Assembly: GCA_964351865.1 (NCBI GenBank) | Contig: CAYGPJ010000011.1 | Location: 1 to 64,000, forward strand | Origin: JBCDJI01 sp964351865 | GTDB lineage: Bacteria; Verrucomicrobiota; Verrucomicrobiia; Methylacidiphilales; JBCBYL01 | Direction: 5' to 3' | DNA: 64,000 bases | Part shown: piece by piece, positions 26,767 to 35,422 of the stretch | Position numbering within the stretch: position 1 is the stretch's first letter | How the letters are laid out: every line of letters begins with the position of its first letter | Position numbers and translations under genes: made by a program | Notes under the pieces: model-generated | Databases searched by the model: none | Told to the model about the DNA's origin: nothing | Seen by the model: only the letters and a program-made list of their open reading frames with translations

Positions 26767-27330
26767 TCAACTTCCCGGCTTGATCGCCGGAATCTCCTTC
26801 AGGTCATCCGGGATCTCATCCGCTGCGAAAGTCTCCACTTTCATCTTCAGCAAACGAATAAACGGTGCTCCGAAATCCGGCGGGTTGTCGCCACTACGAT
26901 CCACAATACTCGCCACCCCAGCCACCTCGGCTCCGCCATCGCGCACAATTTTACAGACCTCTTGCACTGCACTGCCGGTCGTGACCACATCCTCTGCCAC
27001 CAGATACCGTTTAAATTCACTGATCTGAAACCGACGCACCCCCAGCACACCCTCTTTCTTCTCTGCAAAGATATGCGGTTTCTCAAGATGGCGTGCCACT
27101 TCATGCCCGACGAGGATGCCGCCCAAGGCCGGAGAAATCACCGCATCCGCTTCGATCTCGCGACATTTCTCTGCCAGCGACGCACAGATCTCCGAACACA
27201 GTATCGGATGCTTCAACATCTGAGCGCATTGGAAAAACTGACGACTGTGCAGCCCGGAACGCAGCAGAAAATGTCCGTCCAGCAGTGCCCCCAGATCCCG
27301 AAACTTCTGAAGTAATGCGTCGCCTTCCAT
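26767..27330 (-). CDS. pyrE: Orotate phosphoribosyltransferase
   Basis: 187-residue enzyme forming orotidine 5'-phosphate from orotate and PRPP in pyrimidine synthesis. The PRPP loop VAEDVVTTGSAV (about residues 110-121) and the AEKKEGVLGVRRF segment are typical. It follows ridA with a two-base gap, so the two are probably cotranscribed in the order ridA, pyrE. The C-terminus ends close to the REP-like hairpin. Confidence 0.95.
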   Translation of the reverse strand: MEGDALLQKFRDLGALLDGHFLLRSGLHSRQFFQCAQMLKHPILCSEICASLAEKCREIEADAVISPALGGILVGHEVARHLEKPHIFAEKKEGVLGVRRFQISEFKRYLVAEDVVTTGSAVQEVCKIVRDGGAEVAGVASIVDRSGDNPPDFGAPFIRLLKMKVETFAADEIPDDLKEIPAIKPGS

Positions 27331-27332
27331 GA

Positions 27333-27728
27333 TTACGCCCCGCTTTCTTTAACCAGCGCCACCGCTTCGATTTCCACCAGCGAGTCCTTCGGCAATGCCG
27401 AAACCTGAATGGTCGAGCGTGCGGGTTTGGTGTCGCCAAATGCCTCGGCGTAGAGAGCATTCACTGTCGCAAAATTACCGAGATCGGTCAGGAAGACGGT
27501 CGTTTTGACTACCGTGGAGAAATCAGCCCCGCCGGCTTCCAGCACCGCTTTGAGATTCGCCAGCACCTGCTTGGCCTGGGCTTCAATGCCGCCTTCAACC
27601 ACCTCGCCAGTTGCCGGCGAAAGCGGAATCTGTCCGGACGTAAAAACCATGGTTTCAGTGGAGACCGCCAACGAGTAAGGACCAATCGCTGCGGGTGCCT
27701 GATCTGTAGAAATTTCTTCGCGTTTCAC
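27333..27728 (-). CDS. ridA: RidA family reactive-intermediate deaminase
   Basis: 131-residue YjgF/YER057c/UK114 protein that hydrolyses reactive enamine/imine intermediates released by PLP enzymes. Typical segments are APAAIGPYSLAV, GQIPLSPATGEVV, ANLKAVLEAGGADFSTVVKTTVFL and PARSTIQVSALPKDSLVEIEAVA, which includes the conserved Arg. Cotranscribed with pyrE. Confidence 0.95.
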   Translation of the reverse strand: MKREEISTDQAPAAIGPYSLAVSTETMVFTSGQIPLSPATGEVVEGGIEAQAKQVLANLKAVLEAGGADFSTVVKTTVFLTDLGNFATVNALYAEAFGDTKPARSTIQVSALPKDSLVEIEAVALVKESGA

Positions 27729-27853
27729 ATCTACCGGAATAGCCCGATGAGAAAGCCTGTCAACGGCGACTCTTAGCCGTCGTCAACCGATAGATGCATT
27801 CCGCTGCTCATCCATCAGAATCAGAGCATAACAGTATGTCAACCGAAGCTCGG

Positions 27854-27927
27854 GTAGGGCGTCTTGTCCCCAAGGCGCCAGGGTGAAGCCGGCAGAATCC
27901 GGCGGGTTGAGACAACCCTCCCGACCT
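27854..27927. repeat. GTAGGGCG-family intergenic repeat
   Basis: GTAGGGCGTCTTGTCC at left with an inverse GAGACAACCCTCCCGAC at right, in the ridA-tatD divergent gap. Same family as 24787 and 16705. Confidence 0.55.
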
Positions 27928-27988
27928 TAAAACCAACATCCGCTCTTACTGGACTGGAACTATCGAATTAATTCGATACACTCTCCCC

Positions 27989-28801
27989 ATGCTCATCGAC
28001 ACCCACTGCCATCTGGATTTTTCGGACTTTAGCGAGGATATCGATTCCATTATTGAACGAGCGATCGCCGCTGGGGTGACGCGCATGATTTCAATCGGCA
28101 CCACGCTGGAATCGAGCCAGCGTGCCGTCGCCTTAGCAGAGCGCTACCCCGAAGTCTTCGCCGCCGTCGGACACCATCCCTGCAACTATGATGAATTCGC
28201 CGCAGGGGAAATTGAGCAACTGGCGGAAATGTGCCGACACCCGAAAGTGGTCGCCATCGGTGAATGCGGACTCGATTACCATCACCTGCCGGATTCCGAT
28301 GATTTCGCTACCCCGGACGCTTATGATACCGAGGTCCAGCGAATTAAAACGCTGCAAAAACGCATCTTCACCGAGCAACTCCATCTGGCGGAACGCGAAC
28401 AGCTCAACGTCGTAGTGCATCAGCGCAACAGTTGGGACGACTGCCTCGAACAACTCGCCCCGTTTCACGGACGTCTGCGAGCGGTCTTTCACTGCTTTTC
28501 CGAATCGACAGAACGGGCACTGCACTTAATTGAGCAGAACCATCTGGTCTCGTTCACCGGCATCGCCACCTTCAAGAAACTCGACGACCTGCGCCAGACC
28601 ATCAGCGCACTTCCCGCGGGTTCCTTCATGGTGGAAACCGATGCCCCTTATCTGGCTCCGGTGCCGAACCGCGGTAAACGTTGCGAGCCTGCCATGGTGG
28701 CCGACACCGCAGCGGTCGTCGCCACCGCCCGCAATCAGACACAGGAGGAACTGGCCGCTGAAACAAGTCGAACAGCTGAAGCATTTTTTCGCTTTCCCTG
28801 A
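27989..28801 (+). CDS. TatD family metal-dependent hydrolase
   Basis: 270-residue TatD DNase-type hydrolase. Metal-ligand motifs: DTHCHLDF at the start, GECGLDYHH, VVHQRN (family VIHxR), FHCFSES and ETDAPYLAP. E. coli relatives act as 3'-5' exonucleases in DNA repair and degradation. It is followed 48 bases later by thrB on the same strand. Confidence 0.95.
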   Translation: MLIDTHCHLDFSDFSEDIDSIIERAIAAGVTRMISIGTTLESSQRAVALAERYPEVFAAVGHHPCNYDEFAAGEIEQLAEMCRHPKVVAIGECGLDYHHLPDSDDFATPDAYDTEVQRIKTLQKRIFTEQLHLAEREQLNVVVHQRNSWDDCLEQLAPFHGRLRAVFHCFSESTERALHLIEQNHLVSFTGIATFKKLDDLRQTISALPAGSFMVETDAPYLAPVPNRGKRCEPAMVADTAAVVATARNQTQEELAAETSRTAEAFFRFP

Positions 28802-28849
28802 TCGCCACACAGCGTCAGGTTATTCAGCAGTCAAAACTGCAAATTCGCT

Positions 28850-29704
28850 ATGTTGAACCAACCCATCACGATCCAGATCCCCGCCACCACCGCCAACCTC
28901 GGGCCCGGCTTTGATGCCCTCGGCGTCGCACTTAATCTCTACAACCGGGTAACCCTGGGAGATCTAACCGACAGTTGGGTGGATCCATTTTTCGAAGAAG
29001 CCGCCGCCATTTTCTATCGCACCACCAGTAACGACCCTCAGGCTTTTGAAATCGAAATCACCGGCGACGTTCCCCGCTCGCGTGGACTCGGCAGCAGTGT
29101 CACCGTCCGGTTGGGAATCATCGCTGGCTTGAATGAAAAATTCGGTCATCCGCTGGAAGAAGAAATGCTGTTCCGGCTGGTCACTGAACTGGAAGGGCAC
29201 CCCGACAACGCCGCCCCTGCCTGCTTCGGAGGATTCGTCGCCGGTTCGCCGCTACATCACCACCGCTTTGAAGTGGCTGATCAGTTAAAGTTCGTCACCA
29301 TTATCCCGGATTTCGTGCTGGAAACTTCCGATGCACGCAAGGTGCTCCCAGAGCAGATCAAATTCACCGACTGCGTCACCAACATCCAGAATACCGCTTT
29401 GATCACTGCCGCGTTCGCGTCACAAAGCTATGACACGCTGTACGGAGCATTTACCGACACCCTGCATCAGCCTTACCGACTCGCAATGATCCCCGGCGCA
29501 GCGAACGCTCTGCAAGCCGCCACCGAGGCAGGCGCCTTGGGTGCCTTTATCAGCGGCGCCGGTCCGGCCGTGATGGCACTGACCTTAAATAACTGGGATG
29601 CAATCGCCACCGCCATGGCCAACTCACTCATCGCCGCCGGCCAACACCCGCCTAAAATCCGCATCCTCGAAGCCTGTAATCAAGGCTGGAAACGGATTTC
29701 GTAA
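28850..29704 (+). CDS. thrB: Homoserine kinase
   Basis: 284-residue GHMP kinase that phosphorylates L-homoserine in threonine synthesis. The N-terminal IPATTANLGPGFDALG motif, the ATP loop PRSRGLGSSV near residue 80 and the C-terminal GAFISGAGPAVMAL motif are all present. No other thr gene is adjacent. A half copy of the TGCAATCTCGCCCTACAT repeat lies just after its stop. Confidence 0.94.
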   Translation: MLNQPITIQIPATTANLGPGFDALGVALNLYNRVTLGDLTDSWVDPFFEEAAAIFYRTTSNDPQAFEIEITGDVPRSRGLGSSVTVRLGIIAGLNEKFGHPLEEEMLFRLVTELEGHPDNAAPACFGGFVAGSPLHHHRFEVADQLKFVTIIPDFVLETSDARKVLPEQIKFTDCVTNIQNTALITAAFASQSYDTLYGAFTDTLHQPYRLAMIPGAANALQAATEAGALGAFISGAGPAVMALTLNNWDAIATAMANSLIAAGQHPPKIRILEACNQGWKRIS

Positions 29705-29722
29705 TGCAATCTCGCCCTACAT

Positions 29723-30721
29723 TTACTTCAGTATCCAGCTTCCATCCCGCCAGACCACTTTCCCCGATGAGGCTTTTTCCAAGCGGTCATTGATGGCCAG
29801 TCCAATTCCTTCATTTGGCACCGGAAAAGCGATGATCGATTGATGCTTTCTCGCATCCAGTTCCCGCATCGCACCGAACAGCCGCACTCCGGCTTCCACC
29901 AGATCACCACGACTGGACAGTTCCAGCACGTCGCGCGATTGAACGCCACCTTGACTCAACACCAGATAACCATGATTGCCAGCCGCCAGCATGCCCGGGT
30001 GAAAAGGATCGCGCGATAAATACAGCATTGTTCTGGGAGCATAGTGACTCTTGAGCATCCCCGGCGCACTTGGCGGTCCATCGTGAGGTAAAATCTCCAG
30101 CGCCCCCACCACTGCCTCGATTTTCTCCAAGGACAGCGCACCGGGTCGCGCCAGTTTCAGGGTCTCCCCGGTGCAGTCGACAATCGTTGATTCCAATCCC
30201 CGGCGGCAAGGCCCTCCATTCAAAATCATCGCAACGGCACCCCCCAATTCTTCGTAAACGGCCTGCGCCGTGGTCGGACTGATGCGACCAAATTTATTCG
30301 CACTGGGTGCCGTCAGAGGATTACCGAAAGCTTTGAGCAACGCCTGCGCCGCATCATGGTCCGGACACCGCACCGCCACCGTTTCCAGTCCGGAGGTTGC
30401 TACGTCCGGAACGATCAATTGTTTGGGAAGAATCAGCGTCAACGGCCCCGGCCAGAATTTTTCTACCAGCTTACTGGCCACCTCCGGCACTTCGGATGCC
30501 ACCAGCGAGAGATCCATGTCTTCGGATAAATGATAAATCAGCGGATCAAAGTTCGGTCGTTCTTTGATTTCAAAAATCTTCGCCACCGCTTCCGGATTAA
30601 ACCCATCTGCCGCTAATCCATAAACCGTCTCGGTCGGCAGGCCAATGCACTCACCTGCTTTCAGCAAGCCCACCGCTTTGGCAATCGTCTCAGCTGTCAC
30701 TGTCTCAATCACGGGAACCAT
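29723..30721 (-). CDS. L-threonylcarbamoyladenylate synthase (Sua5 type)
   Basis: 332-residue long-form Sua5 protein that makes threonylcarbamoyl-AMP for t6A modification of tRNAs. The YrdC domain occupies residues 1-200 (GECIGLPTETVYGLAADG, KERPNFDPLIYHL, SANKFGRISPTTAQAVYEEL) and the extra C-terminal Sua5 domain follows a linker (APGMLKSHYAPRT, QSIIAFPVPNEGIGLAINDRLEKAS). Divergent from nadC. Confidence 0.94.
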   Translation of the reverse strand: MVPVIETVTAETIAKAVGLLKAGECIGLPTETVYGLAADGFNPEAVAKIFEIKERPNFDPLIYHLSEDMDLSLVASEVPEVASKLVEKFWPGPLTLILPKQLIVPDVATSGLETVAVRCPDHDAAQALLKAFGNPLTAPSANKFGRISPTTAQAVYEELGGAVAMILNGGPCRRGLESTIVDCTGETLKLARPGALSLEKIEAVVGALEILPHDGPPSAPGMLKSHYAPRTMLYLSRDPFHPGMLAAGNHGYLVLSQGGVQSRDVLELSSRGDLVEAGVRLFGAMRELDARKHQSIIAFPVPNEGIGLAINDRLEKASSGKVVWRDGSWILK

Positions 30722-30724
30722 TTT

Positions 30725-30821
30725 TAACCGCTAATAAACACTAATAAACACTAATTACCTGAAATTTATCAGCACCATTTTGATTTTAAAAATTAGTGAC
30801 CATTAGTGTTTATTAGTGGTT
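30725..30821. repeat. Long imperfect inverted repeat, sua5-nadC gap
   Basis: Bases 30725-30755 and 30791-30821 are inverted repeats of 31 bp with four mismatches, built on ACTAATAAACACTAAT. Related ATTAGTGTTCATTAGCG units occur at 21692-21719 before the M48 gene. Located in a divergent promoter region; role unknown. Confidence 0.7.
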
Positions 30822-30850
30822 CTTTTTAGTTTTCCTGAAATGATCTCCCT

Positions 30851-31705
30851 ATGTCGATTCCAGTCCCAGACCGGTCCATCCTGCGTGAAGCCGCCATCCG
30901 TGCGATCGGCGAGGACATGGGACCGATTGATCTCACGACGCATGCGCTGGTTCCTGCGGACCGTAAAGGTAAAGCACGCATTTTCTGCAAAGAAACCGGC
31001 ACCCTCTCCGGCACACCGGTAGCCGACGCGGTATTCCGGGAGCTCGATCCCGGCCTGAAAACCACTGTCGTGGTGGCAGACGGCACGACTCTAGCCGCTG
31101 GCCAGACGATCATTGAACTGGAAGGCAACATCGCTCCCATGCTGACGGGCGAACGCTGCGCACTGAATTTTCTCCAACATCTTTCCGGCATCGCGACGGA
31201 AGTCAAAAAGTATGTGGATGCCACGGCCGGCACCAACACCCGCATCCTGGATACCCGCAAAACCATCCCGGGCTTGCGAGCCTTACAGAAATACGCCGTC
31301 ACCTGCGGCGGTGGCCTCAACCACCGGATCGGTCTCTACGATGCCTTCATGATCAAAGACAACCATGTCGCGCTGATGGGCGGCACCGCAGGATTTTTCG
31401 ATGCCGTGAAAGCAGCGCGTGCACTCGACCCGGATGTGCCGCTGATTGTGGAAGCCGACACGCTGGATCAACTTAAAGAATTCCTCACGCTACCGGTCGA
31501 CCGCATCCTGCTCGATAACATGACTTGCGATGACATGCTTCAGGCGGTGACACTGGCAGGCGGCCGGATCCCACTGGAAGCTTCCGGCAACATGACCCTC
31601 GAACGCATCCCTGAAGTCGCTGCCACCGGAGTCGACTTTATTTCTGTGGGTGCCCTCACCCACACCGTACGCGCCCTCGACTTCAGCCTGGAAATACTCT
31701 CATGA
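30851..31705 (+). CDS. nadC: Nicotinate-nucleotide pyrophosphorylase (carboxylating)
   Basis: 284-residue quinolinate phosphoribosyltransferase of NAD synthesis. Conserved features: EDMGPIDLTTHALVP, GERCALNFLQHLSGIAT, ILDTRKTIPGLRALQKYAV, GGGLNHRIGLYDAFMIKDNH and the C-terminal EASGNMTLERI and GVDFISVGALTHT. Its stop overlaps the following transporter's ATG by four bases. Confidence 0.97.
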   Translation: MSIPVPDRSILREAAIRAIGEDMGPIDLTTHALVPADRKGKARIFCKETGTLSGTPVADAVFRELDPGLKTTVVVADGTTLAAGQTIIELEGNIAPMLTGERCALNFLQHLSGIATEVKKYVDATAGTNTRILDTRKTIPGLRALQKYAVTCGGGLNHRIGLYDAFMIKDNHVALMGGTAGFFDAVKAARALDPDVPLIVEADTLDQLKEFLTLPVDRILLDNMTCDDMLQAVTLAGGRIPLEASGNMTLERIPEVAATGVDFISVGALTHTVRALDFSLEILS

Positions 31706-33000
31706 ATCAAATCAAACGACTGCTCAAACTTCCACTCTATCTGCAAATTCTGGCAGCCATCATTCTGGCCGTCATCACGGGATCCTGCCTGCAGGCCTTC
31801 GCCTCAGCCCTGGTGCTGGAGAATGCCGGTGCCACTTTTGATTTTATCGGCTCGCTGTTTATTCAGGCGCTGAAGATGCTGATCGTGCCGCTGATTGTTT
31901 CTGCGGTCATTTCCTCCATGGCGGCCATTGGTTCCGAGTCCGGATTTGGACGACTGGCCGGTAAAACTCTCGCTTATTATATCATTACCAGCACCATCGC
32001 GATTCTGATCGGACTGGCTTTGGTTAATCTGATCCAGCCCGGTATCATCGACAATAAACCCGGCTACGAAGCCTTTGAATTGCCGGAACCGGACACCGCC
32101 ACCTTGGCCAAAGCGGCCGGCAAAGACGGCGGCGATGTCGTCGACATCTTCAAGCGGATGATTCCACCTAATGTCATTCATGCCGCAGCAGAGGGGCAAA
32201 TATTAGGACTGATTGTTTTCTCGATTATCTTCGGGTTTTTCATCACCCGCATCTCGGGTGATCTGCGTGAAACGATGGAGAAATTCTGGCAGGCAATTTA
32301 TGAAGTCATGCTCAAGATTACCGAACTGGTGATGGCCTTTTCGCCGCTGGGGGTGTTTGCCCTGATTGCCTCGATCTGTGCCAAAACCGATATCACCGAA
32401 GTGGTCAAGTTAGCGTGGTTTCCGGTCACGGTGGTGCTGGCCTTGGGCGCGCATATGTTCATCACCATGCCGTTGCTGCTGAAACTGGTGGCGCGGGTTC
32501 AGCCCGTTAAGCATTTCCGCGCGATGATCTCCGCATTACTGACGGCGTTCTCGACTGCGTCTTCCAGCGCTACCCTGCCACTCACGATGGAGTGCCTGAC
32601 CGATAACGCCGGGGTCAGTAAACGCGTCACCAGCTTCACCACACCGCTGGGAGCCACGGTGAACATGGACGGCACCGCGCTGTATGAGTGCGTGGCAGTC
32701 ATCTTTCTGATGCAGTTCTTTGGATTAGAAATTTCCTTTGGAGCTCAGTTCATGGTAGTCACGCTGGCGCTACTGACCTCTATCGGGGTGGCCGGAATCC
32801 CTTCCGCCAGTCTGGTAGCGATTCTGATCATCCTTAACGCCGTCGGCATGCCGGAAGAATTCATCGGCATCGGGGTGGCGCTACTGCAATTTACCGACCG
32901 AATTCTGGATATGTGCCGGACGGCCGTAAATGTCTTCGGAGATTCCTGTGGCGCCGTGCTGATCGCCCGCAGCGAAGGCGAAGAGACGAATTTGAAGTAA
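31702..33000 (+). CDS. Dicarboxylate/amino acid:cation symporter (DAACS)
   Basis: 432-residue GltP/DctA-type transporter with about eight membrane helices and two re-entrant loops. The serine-rich loop FSTASSSATLPLTM, the TPLGATVNMDGTALYE motif and the C-terminal FGDSCGAVL are diagnostic for sodium- or proton-coupled uptake of glutamate, aspartate or C4 dicarboxylates. It is translationally coupled to nadC. Whether it feeds aspartate to NAD synthesis is only a suggestion from that coupling. Confidence 0.95.
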   Translation: MNQIKRLLKLPLYLQILAAIILAVITGSCLQAFASALVLENAGATFDFIGSLFIQALKMLIVPLIVSAVISSMAAIGSESGFGRLAGKTLAYYIITSTIAILIGLALVNLIQPGIIDNKPGYEAFELPEPDTATLAKAAGKDGGDVVDIFKRMIPPNVIHAAAEGQILGLIVFSIIFGFFITRISGDLRETMEKFWQAIYEVMLKITELVMAFSPLGVFALIASICAKTDITEVVKLAWFPVTVVLALGAHMFITMPLLLKLVARVQPVKHFRAMISALLTAFSTASSSATLPLTMECLTDNAGVSKRVTSFTTPLGATVNMDGTALYECVAVIFLMQFFGLEISFGAQFMVVTLALLTSIGVAGIPSASLVAILIILNAVGMPEEFIGIGVALLQFTDRILDMCRTAVNVFGDSCGAVLIARSEGEETNLK

Positions 33001-33180
33001 GAGGTAATCCGATTTTTCCTCAAAACGTCATCCCGACATTCTGTGAGGCCGGGGTGTGGCCAACGTTTATTTCAAACTTGATTAGAGCAGTTCTGAATTA
33101 TTGGTTAACTATCCTATGCTGTATTAAATCGTGGGCCACCTTCAGTTAAGTTCTCACACGGGAACCTGCGGGAAATAAAT

Positions 33181-33303
33181 GTAGGGCGAGATTGCATCTC
33201 GCCGGGATGGAAATTGGCGAGATGCAAGCTTTAGGCTAGGCCTAAACTAAACAAGTCAGAAATATATGCTGGCCGCACTGCGTGCTTAGTTTTCTCGCCC
33301 TAC
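33181..33303. repeat. GTAGGGCGAG inverted repeat interrupted by 65 bases
   Basis: Part of the 512-base gene-free stretch 33001-33512. Bases 33192-33203 and 33216-33227 pair perfectly, and outer arms GTAGGGCGAG (33181) and CTCGCCCTAC (33294-33303) match. Compared with the intact copy at 16928-16984, 65 bases (33228-33292) are inserted in the right arm; they begin with a small hairpin TTTAGGC/GCCTAAA. Confidence 0.6.
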
Positions 33304-33329
33304 ATGTTAAAACATAACTCGGAAATGCT

Positions 33330-33427
33330 CTAGTATTGCGTTGCACGTCTAAAGACGGGTAGGGCGGTTTGTCTCAAACCGCTTTCCCGTAGTGACCGCC
33401 CAGCGCTTTGAGGACAAAGCGCACTAC
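33330..33427. repeat. GTAGGGCG-family repeat, second copy of left end
   Basis: Bases 33330-33384 match the left end at 16705-16761 almost exactly (CTAGTATTGCGTTGCACGTC then GACGGGTAGGGCGG). The right part is a different, shorter inverse ending in GCGCACTACCTC. No ORF supported here. Confidence 0.6.
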
Positions 33428-33512
33428 CTCAGCTCTCTGTTGAAATACGGCCTCTAAATATCGTTTTATACCTCTTACATTGATGTATATGCGCGTCCGC
33501 GGGACACTACCT

Positions 33513-34316
33513 TTATTCCTCTTCGGTGTCTTCACGGAACTGACAGAGGCCGCGTTTGGTGCCTTGCAGGAACTCAATCAACAGCGCGACTTCATCGGTC
33601 TGCATACCTTTGAAAACCTGCATCGCCCCGATGGCTTGTTCGCGATTGTTGCCCTGACAAAAAGTGATATCGAAGGCTTTCTGAATGGTCTTGCGCTGTT
33701 CGGGCGTGAACCCACGGCGCTTCAACCCGACTCGATTCAGTCCAACCACGGCATTGGTAAACGCCGCCATGCAATACGGAGGAATGTCCATGCCGACCCG
33801 CGTCTGCCCCCGCACCATCACATACTCTCCGATCCGGACAAACTGGTGCACGACTACATCTCCCCCGAGAAATGCGTAATCTCTAATTTCCACATGTCCA
33901 CCCAGCAGCACATTATTGACCAGAATCACTTCATTCCCTATCTGACAGTTGTGCGCCACATGCACGCCTGCCATTAAATAATTCTGATCCCCCAACACGG
34001 TCGCCGACTCCGCTTTGGTGCCACGATGAATGGTGGTGTTCTCACGGATGACATTATCATTCCCGATCTGCACATAGCTGACTGCATTATCATAAGAAAG
34101 ATCCTGCGGTTCGGCTCCAATGATGGCGTTGTAACCGATCTGGTTACGATCACCAATGGTGGTATGTCCGGTCAGGATCGCACGGGCACGAATTTCGCAC
34201 TCGGCTCCGACGGTGACATGTTCATCAATAATCACATCCGGCCCGATCAGCGTGCCCTCACCGATACTCGCCCCCGGATGCACCATCGCTCGCTCGTGAA
34301 TAATCATGGGAATCAT
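33513..34316 (-). CDS. lpxA: UDP-N-acetylglucosamine acyltransferase
   Basis: First enzyme of lipid A synthesis, attaching a hydroxyacyl chain to UDP-GlcNAc. The left-handed beta-helix hexapeptide repeats run through residues 5-185, with the catalytic His in VAHNCQIGN and the RENTTIHRGT and GLNRVGLKRRGF segments typical of LpxA. The ATG at 34316 (MIPMIIHERAMVHPG) is chosen; an upstream in-frame start at 34343 would extend into sequence that is duplicated at 35143-35422. No lpxD, fabZ or lpxB is adjacent. Its first 13 codons are duplicated at 35143-35181. Confidence 0.95.
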   Translation of the reverse strand: MIPMIIHERAMVHPGASIGEGTLIGPDVIIDEHVTVGAECEIRARAILTGHTTIGDRNQIGYNAIIGAEPQDLSYDNAVSYVQIGNDNVIRENTTIHRGTKAESATVLGDQNYLMAGVHVAHNCQIGNEVILVNNVLLGGHVEIRDYAFLGGDVVVHQFVRIGEYVMVRGQTRVGMDIPPYCMAAFTNAVVGLNRVGLKRRGFTPEQRKTIQKAFDITFCQGNNREQAIGAMQVFKGMQTDEVALLIEFLQGTKRGLCQFREDTEEE

Positions 34317-34560
34317 TAAACAGCCCCGATATAAATAGACCACTCGGAAGTGATCGGGGTTCCGAAAATTTCACCATTCTCAGAAACTAGCGGGTGAGGA
34401 CACCCGCTGCTACAACACTAAACTCAGGATACTCCCGATACTAAACTTCACCGGGATTGTAGCAGTGCCTGTCCCCAGGCACTTTCCTCCATTCCCGTTC
34501 CTTCGTTTGCTTCGTTGCCTTCCTGTAAAAATATCAGAGGTATCGCGCCTTCTTAAAGCT
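34281..34560. repeat. Long direct repeat, copy A (lpxA 5' end to radC 3' remnant)
   Basis: About 280 bases nearly identical to 35143-35422. Copy A holds the real lpxA start, the intergenic region and, at its far end on the minus strand, a degenerate radC C-terminus (SFKKARYL-stop) that abuts the toxin remnant. Confidence 0.9.
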
Positions 34561-34859
34561 TTAAGTTCTTTGCATCTTGGGCGCCATGCCAGAAGCGCAA
34601 GATCAATACGGTATTTCGTTCTTTAAGGACCTTGTAAATGATCAGGTAGGGCTTAAAGACGATGAATCGCCTTCCCTGGCGTTTTCTGAGCGGCACTCCG
34701 CGTTCCGGAACCAGTTCCAATGAAAATGCCTGATCCAACTAGGCGTGAACAATAATGTGCTGCCGTAAACCCATCGGAACTGGCACCCTCAATATACTCT
34801 TTGATATTAGCCAGATCTTGTTGAGCCTGCTTGGTGAACTCTACTTGGAATTTTTCCAC
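34553..34859 (-). pseudogene. RelE/ParE-type toxin, frameshifted
   Basis: Reading from 34859 the start MEKFQVEFTKQAQQDLANIKEYI is typical of RelE/ParE toxins, but the frame loses similarity near 34740. The continuation DQAFSLELVPERGVPLRKRQ...FVFKPYLIIYKV...VLILRFWHG, ending at 34553, lies in another frame. A one-base indel at about 34735-34745 therefore splits it; in one piece it would be about 100 residues. The start overlaps the antitoxin stop by 19 bases, the normal arrangement. Likely inactive unless this is a sequencing error. Confidence 0.75.
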
Positions 34860-35062
34860 GAATTTACCATGCTACGAATTTCATCCGCACTGACTCCTCC
34901 CTCTTTTTTATAGGAAGCTTCGGCTTCATCGATAGCAGCCAGCAGCTCGGGAGTTTCATCACATTTCGAAACATCCATTAATGCGGCTGCCCGGAAATAG
35001 ACGGTTTCGAGATCCTGTGCAGGTAGTTTAGGAAGCTCGTTTATGATTTCGGCGGTACTCAT
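34841..35062 (-). CDS. Antitoxin partner of RelE/ParE-type toxin
   Basis: 73-residue acidic protein beginning MSTAEIINELPKLPAQDLETV, with a C-terminal GGVSADEIRSMVNSWKNSK tail of the type that wraps RelE/ParE toxins. The start at 35062 is preferred over 35071 because MSTAEIINEL opens the conserved helix. It is intact, while its toxin is frameshifted, so the module may be decaying. Confidence 0.72.
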   Translation of the reverse strand: MSTAEIINELPKLPAQDLETVYFRAAALMDVSKCDETPELLAAIDEAEASYKKEGGVSADEIRSMVNSWKNSK

Positions 35063-35142
35063 CAATAACAAGGTAAATTAAATGGTTCTAATTGTCGATT
35101 GCCTTTAAACAATTGAGACCTCACCAATGGATCGCCATAATA

Positions 35143-35422
35143 CACCATCGCTCGCTCGTGAATAATCATGGGGATCATTTAACAGCCCAAATATAAATAG
35201 ACCACTCGGAAGTGATCGGGGGTCTGAAAATTTCACCATTTTCAGAAACTAGCGGGTGAGGACACCCGCTGCTACAACACTAAACTCAGGATACTCCCGA
35301 TACTAAACTTCACCGGGATTGTAGCAGTGCCTGTCCCCAGGCACTTTCCCCCATTCCAGTTCCTTCGTTTGCTTCGTTGCCTTCCTGTAAAAAAATCAGA
35401 GGTAGCCCGCCTCTTTAAAACT
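35143..35422. repeat. Long direct repeat, copy B (lpxA 5' remnant to radC 3' end)
   Basis: Matches 34281-34560. Copy B carries a 13-codon remnant of the lpxA start (MIPMIIHERAMV on the minus strand) and the genuine radC C-terminus. The toxin-antitoxin module lies between the two copies. Confidence 0.9.

Noticed and set aside
34317..34343. Extended lpxA start at 34343
   Set aside because: Adds MVYLYRGCL, not part of LpxA; the ATG at 34316 matches the family start.
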